The notes under the pieces were generated by a model. It saw only the letters and a program-made list of their open reading frames with translations, ran no database searches and was not told the DNA's origin. Position numbers and translations under genes: made by a program. From JAAYCI01 sp031551695 (GTDB taxonomy: Bacteria > Bacillota > Clostridia > Oscillospirales > Ruminococcaceae), in the NCBI GenBank assembly GCA_031551695.1, contig JAVBNG010000012.1, positions 3,017-67,016 of the forward strand: DNA of 64,000 nucleotides, in the 5' to 3' direction. This document shows, piece after piece, positions 16,669 through 24,854 of this stretch. The first letter of the stretch is position 1. The number at the start of each line of letters is the position of its first letter.

Positions 16669-18413
16669 AACAAGGCGGAAAGCTGGCGGCCTGTGTAAAA
16701 ACACTGCAAAAAGCCACAGTGCGGTTTTGCGGCCTCGATGCGAAACGGGGCCTGTTTTTCGCGTGCGCGGCGCTGCTGGTGGCGGCGCGCCTTGGCATTG
16801 CGGCGTTGCAGCGTGTATACCTGACGCCCGGCGGCTCGCCGCTGGACGACGGCCTGATGCTGGCCGCCGCCGAACAGATTATGGACGGCAGCTGGCTTGG
16901 CCCCTACACGGGCCTTGCCATTGCCAAAAACATGGGCTTTGCCCTGTGGCTGGCCGCGCTGCACGCGCTGCACGTGCCGTACCTTGTGGGCAATGCCGCG
17001 CTGTGGGCGGCGGCGTGCCTGTTTGCCGTGTGGGCGCTGCGGCCGGTGTTTCCCGGGCGGGCGGCGCGGCTGTTTGTACTGGCGTTTTTGCTGTTTTGCC
17101 CGGTCAGCTTCGCCCAGTTTACCATGCGGGCCTACCGGGATTCTGTTTTTCCGTCTTTTTGCATGCTGCTGTTTGCCGGGGCGGCGGGGTTTGTGCTGCG
17201 CCTGCCTCAGGCGGGCAAGTCCGGCGCGGTTTTGTGTGCGCTGGCGGCGGGCGCGGGCCTTGGCGGCGCGTGGCTTTTGCGGGAGGATGGCGCGGTGCTG
17301 CTGCCCTACGCCATTGGAGTGTTTGGCCTGGCGGCGCTGTTTTGTGTTTTGCGCAAAGACATGCCAAAGCGGGCGGCCAAGGCCTTTTCCGCCGCCGCGC
17401 CCTTTGCCCTTTTGGCCGCCTGTGTGCTGGCCTTTTCCGCCGCAAACAATGCGTACTACGGCGTATTTCGCGTGAATGACCTGACCGGCGGCAGCTTCCC
17501 CGAGGCATATGGCCGCATGGCGGCGGTTAGCCGCGCCGAAAGCGGCTACACCGGCCGCACGCCGGTGACGCGGGAAGCGCTGGATAAACTGATGGAAGCG
17601 TCGCCAAGCTTGCGCAAGCTGGAGGCCAACCTCATCAGCGGCCCTGCGTTCAACGGATTTGCAAACAGCAATACCGGCGAATTTTTGGGCAGCTTTTACT
17701 ACTCCCTGCGCCTGGCGGCGCAGACGAGCGGCCTGACCCCCACGGGAGAGGCCGCCGAGGCGTATTGGGCAGCGGTAAGCGACGAAATACGGATGGGCGT
17801 TGCCGCCAGGCAGCTGGCAAGCGTGCGGCCGGGGTCGTCCACGGTGCCGAGGTGGAGCGCGGAGCTGCTGGGGCCGGTGGCGGCGGAAACAGGCAAGGGC
17901 TTTTTACATTTGCTCACTTTTCAGGAGTGCAGTCCCTGGCCGCCGCATTCCGAGGGGGACAGCGCCGAGGTGGCACGGCAGGCGGCGTTTTTGCATTCCA
18001 AGGTGCAAACCGGCTTTGCCGAGGGCACAGACGACGTGTTCTACAACACGCCGCAAAAAATCGTGTTCACCGTTTGCAACGTGCTGGCATGGGTTTACCG
18101 TATTGCCATTTGGCCGCTGCTGTTTTTGGGTGTGCTGGGCACGGGCGCGGGGCTGTGGCGCGGCGTGCGCAAAAGCGTTTCGCGGCGGCGGTTTTCCTTT
18201 GGGCTGCTGGCGGCAGTTGCCTCTGCGGGCCTGTTTTTAAGCGTATTGCTGCGGCTGTTTGTGGCCGCTTATATGGAGGTGGCGGCGTTCCACATCGGCA
18301 CTTATTTGATGTACCTTTCCAGCGCGGCGCCGGCGCTGCTGCTGTTCTGCGCCCTGGGCGCCCCCTTGGTTGAAAACTCGCTGAGCGGCCCTGCAAAGGA
18401 GAAGCATTCTTGA
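16665..18413 (+). CDS. Polytopic GT-C-like membrane protein, first paralogue
   Basis: A 582-residue membrane protein with roughly ten hydrophobic helices. The N-terminal half has a short charged loop (DDGLMLAAAEQI) after the first helix and a MRAYRDSVFP loop, as in GT-C enzymes that use polyprenyl-phosphate sugars on the outer face. A large non-membrane region follows at about residues 270-460, then three C-terminal helices. The next gene encodes a clear paralogue with DDGLMYRTAVSI and ARVYRDNIFP at the same places. Glycosyltransferase activity is inferred, not shown. Confidence 0.72.
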   Translation: MKQGGKLAACVKTLQKATVRFCGLDAKRGLFFACAALLVAARLGIAALQRVYLTPGGSPLDDGLMLAAAEQIMDGSWLGPYTGLAIAKNMGFALWLAALHALHVPYLVGNAALWAAACLFAVWALRPVFPGRAARLFVLAFLLFCPVSFAQFTMRAYRDSVFPSFCMLLFAGAAGFVLRLPQAGKSGAVLCALAAGAGLGGAWLLREDGAVLLPYAIGVFGLAALFCVLRKDMPKRAAKAFSAAAPFALLAACVLAFSAANNAYYGVFRVNDLTGGSFPEAYGRMAAVSRAESGYTGRTPVTREALDKLMEASPSLRKLEANLISGPAFNGFANSNTGEFLGSFYYSLRLAAQTSGLTPTGEAAEAYWAAVSDEIRMGVAARQLASVRPGSSTVPRWSAELLGPVAAETGKGFLHLLTFQECSPWPPHSEGDSAEVARQAAFLHSKVQTGFAEGTDDVFYNTPQKIVFTVCNVLAWVYRIAIWPLLFLGVLGTGAGLWRGVRKSVSRRRFSFGLLAAVASAGLFLSVLLRLFVAAYMEVAAFHIGTYLMYLSSAAPALLLFCALGAPLVENSLSGPAKEKHS

Positions 18414-20449
18414 AGAAACAGCTCCAGACAAGCAAAAAATGCCGCTTTGCGGCGTTTGACCTGAAACCGTGGCAGGTGCTGTGCATCGGCGCGTTGTTTG
18501 TGCTGGTGAAGTTGTTTTTGAGCCGTGCGCAGAACGTGCTGCTGCTGGCGGAGCAAAGCTTCATCGACGACGGCCTGATGTACCGCACCGCCGTGTCCAT
18601 TTCAAGCGGGGAATGGCTGGGCGTGTACGATGAGCTCACCCTTTCGAAGCAAAGCTTTTTTGCGCTGTGGCTGGCTTTTTTGCACGCGCTGCGCGTGCCG
18701 TTTTTGCTGGGCGGGCAGCTGTTGTGGGCGGGGGCCTCTGCCGCCGCCGCCGGGGCGTTTTTGCCCGCTGTGAAAAAGCGCTGGGCGGCGCTGCTTCTGT
18801 TTTTGCTGCTGCTGTTTTGCCCGTCGGCGCTGGCAAATCCGGCGCCCTACGGTTTTGTGGCGCGGGTGTACCGCGACAATATTTTCCCGGCCTTGTGCCT
18901 GCTGTGTGTGGCGGGCATGGCGGCCTTTGCCCTGCGCTGGCGCGAAAACCCGCTGAAAACCGTGTGGTGGCTGGTGCTGGCGGGCGCGGGCCTTGGCGCG
19001 GCCATGCTCACGCGGGAGGACGGCTGGTGGCTGCTGCCCTTTGCCGTGGCCGCTGCCGTGGTGACGCTGCTGTTCGTTTTGCGCGGCGCGGGCGAACTCG
19101 GCGGCCAAAAAGCGGCGAAGGTGGCCTGCCTGTTTTTGCCTTTTGCCCTGATGGCAGCAATGAACCTTGGCTGGCGCGGGATGAATTACGCGCATTATGG
19201 GCGGTTCATCACCACGGATTTTTCAAACGGCGAATTTGCCGACGCCTACGGCGCTTTGACCCGGATCGGGCACGAAAACTGGGACCCCAAGGTGGACGTG
19301 CCGAAGGACGTGCGCGAAAAGGTGTACGCGGCGTCGCCGGAATTTGCGAAGCTGCAGCCGTACCTTGAAAGTGACGACTACTACAACCGCTATGTGGGCG
19401 TGGGGGACTATTCCTCCGGTGCGCTGTACTGGGCCATCCGCGAGGCGGCGGCAAAAATTGGCGTATATGCCACGCCCCAAACAGCCGAAAGCTATTTTAC
19501 GGCGCTGGCCGCCGAGGTGAATGCCCTGTGCGACGGCGGTGCCCTTGCAGCGGCGGGGCCGCGCAGCAGCGTTTCGCCGCCGCTGAAGGCCGCGTACATC
19601 GGCCCGGTGCTGCGCGAAACGGCAGGGAATCTGGTGTATTGCGCCACTTTTCAGGGCACGGACCCGCGCAGCCTGTTTTCGCCCGGCGGCAACGACCCGG
19701 AGTGGTACCCCGCCTGGCTGGAACCGATGGAAAAGTACCTGGGCGAGCGTGCCCTTACCAGCCTTGTCGCCGGAACGGACACGCCGTATTACAGCCTGTT
19801 CCAGCGGACGGCCTATTGGGTGCTGGACGCGGTGCGCTATGTTTACGCCCTGCTGGCGCCGGTGGCGTTTTTGGCAGCGCTGGCGTGGCAGGTGATGGCC
19901 TGCGTGCAAATGGTGAAAGCGGCGCGAGGCAAGCGGCCGGTGGGAGATGGAATCCGTTGCACCCGAGGCAGCGAAGCCGCCGATACCGGCAGGCCGGGCA
20001 CCGGCCCGGCCTGGATGCTGTGGATCACCTTGCTGGGGATACTGCTGTGCATGGTGCTGCGCGCCGCCATGATCGCCTATGTGGACGTGTCCAGCTTTAC
20101 CATTGGCACTTACGTAATGTACCTCGCCAGCATCCACCCCCTGCTGGTGGTGTACAGCTTTGTAGGCACATTTTTGCTGGTGGCGGGCATTTCGCGGCAG
20201 CACAGGCAGACAGTGGGCTGGGCAGACGGTGTGTCTCCGGTGAGCGCACCCCCGGGTGGCTTCTCTTGCCCCTTCGGAGCAATTCACCGTCTCAGCCGCA
20301 AGCCGAATCGAACACAACGTATTTTTGTTGTATTCGAGGCGGCGCGGAAGGTAGCTCTTCGGAGACACACCGTCCGCCCGGCCTGCGAAATATCCCACAC
20401 CCGAGGCCACGCACCCGCCGATATTGGCCCGCGCGGCCACGTGCTATGA
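18410..20449 (+). CDS. Polytopic GT-C-like membrane protein with a repeat-encoded tail
   Basis: A 679-residue paralogue of the preceding protein, with the same helix pattern. The TTG start overlaps the previous stop and AAAGGAG lies at 18396-18402. Homology to the paralogue ends near residue 600 (GISRQHRQ). From about residue 604 to 657 the codons come from palindromic repeat B, read in frame without a stop. The last 22 residues (ending GPRGHVL) run to an ATGA overlap with the next gene. The tail is polar, Arg/Pro-rich and unlikely to be conserved. Confidence 0.75.
   Translation: MKKQLQTSKKCRFAAFDLKPWQVLCIGALFVLVKLFLSRAQNVLLLAEQSFIDDGLMYRTAVSISSGEWLGVYDELTLSKQSFFALWLAFLHALRVPFLLGGQLLWAGASAAAAGAFLPAVKKRWAALLLFLLLLFCPSALANPAPYGFVARVYRDNIFPALCLLCVAGMAAFALRWRENPLKTVWWLVLAGAGLGAAMLTREDGWWLLPFAVAAAVVTLLFVLRGAGELGGQKAAKVACLFLPFALMAAMNLGWRGMNYAHYGRFITTDFSNGEFADAYGALTRIGHENWDPKVDVPKDVREKVYAASPEFAKLQPYLESDDYYNRYVGVGDYSSGALYWAIREAAAKIGVYATPQTAESYFTALAAEVNALCDGGALAAAGPRSSVSPPLKAAYIGPVLRETAGNLVYCATFQGTDPRSLFSPGGNDPEWYPAWLEPMEKYLGERALTSLVAGTDTPYYSLFQRTAYWVLDAVRYVYALLAPVAFLAALAWQVMACVQMVKAARGKRPVGDGIRCTRGSEAADTGRPGTGPAWMLWITLLGILLCMVLRAAMIAYVDVSSFTIGTYVMYLASIHPLLVVYSFVGTFLLVAGISRQHRQTVGWADGVSPVSAPPGGFSCPFGAIHRLSRKPNRTQRIFVVFEAARKVALRRHTVRPACEISHTRGHAPADIGPRGHVL
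20220..20379 (+). repeat. Structured palindromic repeat, copy B, inside an ORF
   Basis: The outer arm GACGGTGTGTCTCCG (20225-20239) pairs with 20360-20374, and GGGC/GCCC adds 4 more pairs across a mismatch. The core TCAGCCGCAAG (20292-20302) and GCGGAAGGTAG (20344-20354) pairs as CCGC/GCGG and GCCG/CGGC. The apical stem CGAACACAAC/GTTGTATTCG has one mismatch. A 5' module (20238-20289) shared with copy C has two further hairpins. It is entirely within the coding frame of the GT-C-like gene. Confidence 0.8.
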
Positions 20450-21669
20450 GCCGCCTGGTGATAGCGGGCGCCGGGGCGGCGGGCCTGTTTGCGGCGGGCA
20501 CTGCCCTTGCCGCCGGGCACAAGGTGACGCTGGTGGAGCATATGGACGCCCCCGGCCGCAAGCTGCTGATTACCGGCAAAGGCCGCTGCAACCTGACCAA
20601 CGCCTGCACGGTGGACGAATTTCTGAAAGCCGTGCGCCACAACCCGCGCTTTTTGTATTCCGCGCTAAGCGAGCTGCCGCCCGCCGCCGTGATGGAATTT
20701 TTTGAAGGGCCCCTCGGCCTGCCGCTGGTGACGGAGCGCGGCCGCAGGGTGTTCCCGCAAAGCGGCGACGCACGGGACGTGCTGGCGGCACTGTTGCGTT
20801 TTTCCGCCGGCGCGGATATGATAAAGGGCGAGGCCCAAAGCGTGGCGGCGGAAAATGGCCATGCCGCGGGGCTGCGCCTTGCAAGCGGGCAAACCGTAGC
20901 GGGGGACGCCGTGCTCATCGCCACAGGCGGTCTCAGCTACCAAAACACGGGCAGCCGCGGCGCGGGCTATGAAATGGCGCGGGCCGTGGGCCACCGCGTT
21001 GTGCCAACCGGGCCCAGCCTTGTGGCTATGGTGGAACAGGGCGGTTTTGCGAAGAAGATGGCGGGCCTGAGCCTGCGCAACGTGCAGCTTGCCCTGTTGC
21101 AGGACGGCAAGCGCGTGTTTGCCGAGCAGGGCGAAATGCTGTTCACCCACTTTGGCGTGTCGGGGCCGCTGGTGCTTTCCGCCAGCGCGTTTTTGGGCGA
21201 TTTTGCAAAGCACGCCTACACCCTCGAAATAGATTTAAAACCGGCCCTTTCCCCTGAAAAGCTGGACGCGCGCATTCTGCGCGACTTTGCCGAGATGCCG
21301 AACAAAGACGCCGCAAACGCCCTGGACAAGCTGCTGCCCGCCAGCATGCGCGCGCCAATGTGCGAGCGCTGGGGCGTGGAAGCGAAGCGTAAGGTGAACC
21401 AAATCACGAAGCTTGAACGGCAGAAGCTGGCGGCCCTGCTGAAAAGACTGGAAATTCCCATTGCGGGCAAGGGCGATTTGGCCCACGCGGTCATCACCCA
21501 GGGGGGCGTGGACGTGAAGGAAGTGGCGCCCAAAACCATGCAGAGCAAGCTGCTGCCGGGGCTGTTTTTCGCGGGCGAGGTGCTGGACGTGGACGCCGAG
21601 ACCGGCGGCTACAACCTGCAAATTGCCTGGGCCACGGCCCACGCCGCGGCAAGCCATTGTTTTGAATAG
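20446..21669 (+). CDS. HI0933/YhiN-family flavoprotein
   Basis: A 407-residue NAD(P)/FAD-dependent oxidoreductase. GAGAAGLFAAGTAL is the FAD-binding glycine motif, KGRCNLTNA is the family signature, and the C-terminus has FAGEVLDVDAETGGYNLQ. The biochemical role of this widely conserved family is uncertain. Its ATG overlaps the preceding stop (ATGA), so it is translated from the end of the repeat-extended gene. The frame is also open far upstream, but similarity begins at this ATG. It does not clearly belong to glycan synthesis and may simply be co-transcribed. Confidence 0.9.
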   Translation: MSRLVIAGAGAAGLFAAGTALAAGHKVTLVEHMDAPGRKLLITGKGRCNLTNACTVDEFLKAVRHNPRFLYSALSELPPAAVMEFFEGPLGLPLVTERGRRVFPQSGDARDVLAALLRFSAGADMIKGEAQSVAAENGHAAGLRLASGQTVAGDAVLIATGGLSYQNTGSRGAGYEMARAVGHRVVPTGPSLVAMVEQGGFAKKMAGLSLRNVQLALLQDGKRVFAEQGEMLFTHFGVSGPLVLSASAFLGDFAKHAYTLEIDLKPALSPEKLDARILRDFAEMPNKDAANALDKLLPASMRAPMCERWGVEAKRKVNQITKLERQKLAALLKRLEIPIAGKGDLAHAVITQGGVDVKEVAPKTMQSKLLPGLFFAGEVLDVDAETGGYNLQIAWATAHAAASHCFE

Positions 21670-21671
21670 AT

Positions 21672-21725
21672 ATGGCGATGCACAGCCGATGGGTGCGGAA
21701 GGTAGATGTCCGTCGCGCATCCCAT
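21672..21725 (+). repeat. Structured palindromic repeat, copy D (minimal)
   Basis: A 54-base version. The outer arm ATGGCGATGCAC (21672-21683) pairs with GCGCATCCCAT (21715-21725) with one bulge and one mismatch. Inside, AGCCG and GCGGAAGGTAG (21695-21705) remain. Most of the inner hairpin is lost, so CCG/CGG closes a 7-base loop. It lies between the flavoprotein gene and cmk. Confidence 0.6.
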
Positions 21726-21776
21726 CTGCAGCGCTAAACCGCAATTTCCCCAATTTCACAATCCGGAGGTACTGCC

Positions 21777-22448
21777 ATGATTTCCATCGCCATCGACGGG
21801 CCGAGCGGCGCTGGCAAAAGCACGCTCTCGCGGGCCATTGCCCAAAAGCTGGGCTATTTATATGTGGACACCGGCGCCATGTACCGCGCCGTGGGCCTGG
21901 CCGCCCTGCGCGCCGGGGCCGACACGAAAAACGAGGCGTCCATCCGCGCCGTTTTGCCCTGCACCGAGGTGAGCCTGCGGCACATTGGCGGCGAGCAGCA
22001 TGTGTTTTTGAATGGCGAGGACGTGAGCGCCGCCATCCGCCGGGAGGACGTCTCCATGGCGGCCAGCGACGTGTCCGCCCATGTGCCGGTGCGGGCTTTT
22101 TTGCTGGACACCCAGCGCCGCCTTGCGCGGGAAAACAACGTGGTGATGGACGGCCGCGACATCGGCACCGTGGTGCTGCCAAACGCGCAGGTGAAGATTT
22201 TCCTCACCGCCGCGCCGGAAGACCGCGCCCGCCGCCGCTACGAGGAGTTGCTGGCGAAGGGCCAAACCGCCGACTATGAAACCGTGCTGCAGGACGTGAA
22301 GACCCGGGACTACAACGACAGCCACCGGGCGGCCGCGCCGCTGAAAAAAGCGGATGGCGCCGCGGAAGTGGTGACGACGGGCTATGAATTTGAGCAGTCG
22401 CTTGCGGTGCTGTTGGCCGTGATTGAAAAACAGCTGGCGGCGCAGTAG
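21777..22448 (+). CDS. cmk: Cytidylate kinase
   Basis: A 223-residue CMP/dCMP kinase that phosphorylates CMP in pyrimidine nucleotide supply. The P-loop is IDGPSGAGKST at residues 6-16, followed by YVDTGAMYRA (substrate site). DGRDIGT and APEDRARRRYEE (the Arg-rich lid) complete the family pattern. The size is normal. CCGGAGGT precedes the ATG. ispH-S1 follows after a short gap, the common cmk-(plsC)-ispH-rpsA clostridial arrangement. Confidence 0.96.
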   Translation: MISIAIDGPSGAGKSTLSRAIAQKLGYLYVDTGAMYRAVGLAALRAGADTKNEASIRAVLPCTEVSLRHIGGEQHVFLNGEDVSAAIRREDVSMAASDVSAHVPVRAFLLDTQRRLARENNVVMDGRDIGTVVLPNAQVKIFLTAAPEDRARRRYEELLAKGQTADYETVLQDVKTRDYNDSHRAAAPLKKADGAAEVVTTGYEFEQSLAVLLAVIEKQLAAQ

Positions 22449-22482
22449 CACGGCAAAACGCGCAGCAGGAAAGGCCGAACAG

Positions 22483-24774
22483 ATGGCAGAAGGCAAAACC
22501 GGAAACAACCGGGCCGAAGCGAGAAAAATACAGGTGAACGGCACCACCATCGAAGTGGCGGCGACGGCGGGCTTTTGTTTCGGCGTGGCCCGGGCCGTGG
22601 AGATGACAAGCGCCGTTTTGGCCGGGGGCAAGCCGGTGGCAACCCTGGGGCCGCTCATCCATAACCCGCAGGTGGTGGCGAACCTTGCCGCCAAGGGGGC
22701 CACGGTGGTGCAAACGCCCGCCGATGTGCCGCACGGCAGCGTGGCTGTCATCCGCAGCCACGGTGTAACACAGGCGGTGCAGAACGAATTGTGTGCCAAT
22801 GGCGCACAAATATTGGACGCCACCTGCCCGTTTGTGGAAAAGATCCACCGCATTGCGCAACGCGCAAAAGAGGAGGATGCCGTGCTTTTGGTGGCTGGCA
22901 ACGCCGCCCACCCGGAGGTGGAGGGTATTGTGGGCCACGCGGGGCCGAAAGTGGCTGTGTTCGCGAATGTTGGCGAATTAAGCGATAGGATGTTGGAGTT
23001 CGACAAAGACGCCCCGGTGTGGGTGGTGGCACAAACCACCTATGAGGTTACAAAATGGTTAGAATGCGTGGACTTACTCAAAAAAGTGTGTACAAAATGT
23101 GAGGTATTTGATACAATATGTAGTGCAACGCAAACGCGACAGGAAGAGGCAGAGCGCCTGAGCCAAGAAAACGACCTTGTGGTCGTGGTGGGCGGACGGG
23201 GCTCGTCTAACACGCAAAAGCTGCTGGACGTGGCGATGAAAAACACCCGCGCAATGTTGGTTGAGGGGCCAGGGGAAGCCCGCAACCTGCCACTGGCCGG
23301 GGTGAAAACCATCGGCGTTACGGCCGGCGCGTCTACACCGTCGTGGTTAATTGAGGAGGTACTGGCTGTAATGAGTGACGTTATCAGGGAAGGCGAAATG
23401 ACCTTTGAGGAGATGCTTGACGAAACGATGAAACCGGTGTATGCCGGGCAGGTCGTCAAGGGTGTGGTTGAGTCAGTATCCGCCAATGAAGTGACCGTGG
23501 ACATCGGGACGAAGCACACCGGCATCGTGAAGCTGGAAGAGCTGACCGACGACCCGGCCGTGCGCAGCGCAGAAGAAATTGCCAAACGCGACGACGAGAT
23601 GGAACTGGTTGTTGTGAAAGTGAGCGACCAGGACGGCATCGTGTATTTATCCCGCCGGCAGATGGAAGCAAGGAAGGGCGCCGAGGAAGTGGCCAAGGCC
23701 GCCGAAGAAGGCACCGTCATGGAAGGCTATGTGACCGAGGCCAACAAGGGCGGCCTTGTGGCGAACGTGAAGGGCGTGAAGGTGTTCATCCCGGCGTCCC
23801 AGGCCACGGCCCGCCGCGGCGACGACTATAAAGCCCTCGTGCGCCAGCATGTGAAACTGAAAATAAAAGAGTTCAGCCCGCGCCGCACCATCGGCAGCAT
23901 CCGCGATGTGCTGAGCGAAGAACAGGCCGAGCAGCGCGATCGTTTCTGGAGCGAAGTGGAAACCGGCAAGCGCTATGTGGGCACGGTGAAAAGCCTTACC
24001 AGCTACGGCGCATTTGTGGACATCGGCGGCGTGGACGGCCTCGTGCATATCAGCGAGCTTTCCTGGGACCGCGTGAAGCACCCCAGCGACGTGCTGGCCG
24101 TGGGCGACACGGTGGAAGTGTATGTGAAGGACATCGACCAGGAGAACAAGAAGGTATCCCTCGGTTACAAAAAGCAGGAAGACAACCCGTGGGAAAAGCT
24201 GAGAACGGAGTTCCCCATCGGCAGCACCTTCAACGCGCCTGTGGTGAGCCTGACGAAGTTTGGCGCCTTTGTGCGCATTTTGCCGGGCATCGACGGCCTG
24301 GTGCACATCAGTGAGATTAGCTATGACCGCGTGGAAAAAGTACAGGACGCCCTCGCCGTTGGCGATGAGGTGGAAGTACAGCTCATCGACGTGGACTACG
24401 ACCGCAAGCGCATCAGCCTCTCGATGAAATCGCTTTTGCCCGAGCCGGAAAAAACCTCCGCAGGCTCTGGTGAAGACGAAGTGGTGGCATCTGCTTCGTC
24501 AGATAGCACGACAATTTCGGACAAGATGGAGGAACAGATGGCAGACATGAAAGAGACTGTGAGCGGCCTTATGGACAAGGCGAAGGATTTTGCAAGCGAC
24601 GCGATGGACAAAGCACAGGACTTGGCGCAGGACCTGGCCGACAAGGCGCCGGACATGCTTGACAAAGCCAAAGAGATGGCGAAGGATGCCGCCGACAAGG
24701 CCGGCGAAGTGGTGGGCGGCCTGAAGGACAAGGTGGACGACCTGACAAAAGGCGACGACGAACCCAAAGAGTAA
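22483..24774 (+). CDS. ispH: 4-hydroxy-3-methylbut-2-enyl diphosphate reductase fused to S1 RNA-binding domains
   Basis: A 763-residue fusion. Residues about 15-300 are IspH, the last enzyme of the MEP isoprenoid pathway, with the iron-sulfur ligands Cys32, Cys115 and Cys213. Residues about 320-650 hold four S1 domains; the third and fourth are typical (SYGAFVDIGGVDGLVHISEL and KFGAFVRILPGIDGLVHISE). IspH-S1 fusions are known in Clostridia, where they appear to stand in for ribosomal protein S1. Unusually, residues 682-763 form a charged repeat-like tail (DKAKDFASDAMDKAQDLAQD) resembling LEA proteins. ATG 22483 is chosen over an earlier start inside cmk. Confidence 0.95.
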   Translation: MAEGKTGNNRAEARKIQVNGTTIEVAATAGFCFGVARAVEMTSAVLAGGKPVATLGPLIHNPQVVANLAAKGATVVQTPADVPHGSVAVIRSHGVTQAVQNELCANGAQILDATCPFVEKIHRIAQRAKEEDAVLLVAGNAAHPEVEGIVGHAGPKVAVFANVGELSDRMLEFDKDAPVWVVAQTTYEVTKWLECVDLLKKVCTKCEVFDTICSATQTRQEEAERLSQENDLVVVVGGRGSSNTQKLLDVAMKNTRAMLVEGPGEARNLPLAGVKTIGVTAGASTPSWLIEEVLAVMSDVIREGEMTFEEMLDETMKPVYAGQVVKGVVESVSANEVTVDIGTKHTGIVKLEELTDDPAVRSAEEIAKRDDEMELVVVKVSDQDGIVYLSRRQMEARKGAEEVAKAAEEGTVMEGYVTEANKGGLVANVKGVKVFIPASQATARRGDDYKALVRQHVKLKIKEFSPRRTIGSIRDVLSEEQAEQRDRFWSEVETGKRYVGTVKSLTSYGAFVDIGGVDGLVHISELSWDRVKHPSDVLAVGDTVEVYVKDIDQENKKVSLGYKKQEDNPWEKLRTEFPIGSTFNAPVVSLTKFGAFVRILPGIDGLVHISEISYDRVEKVQDALAVGDEVEVQLIDVDYDRKRISLSMKSLLPEPEKTSAGSGEDEVVASASSDSTTISDKMEEQMADMKETVSGLMDKAKDFASDAMDKAQDLAQDLADKAPDMLDKAKEMAKDAADKAGEVVGGLKDKVDDLTKGDDEPKE

Positions 24775-24788
24775 ACCGGCAGTATGGA

Positions 24789-24814
24789 TGCCCCGCCTTT
24801 TGGCGGGGCATTTT
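24789..24814 (+). terminator. Terminator after ispH-S1
   Basis: A perfect 9-bp stem TGCCCCGCC/GGCGGGGCA (24789-24797 and 24802-24810) with a 4-base loop is followed by TTTT. Confidence 0.8.
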
Positions 24815-24854
24815 CCGCGCGGGGCGCGGGCAAACCATTGCAGGGAGGATGCCC

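Noticed and set aside
19528..21669. A 713-residue fusion of the flavoprotein with upstream sequence
   Set aside because: The upstream part is an alternative frame of the GT-C-like gene and repeat B. Flavoprotein similarity starts at ATG 20446.
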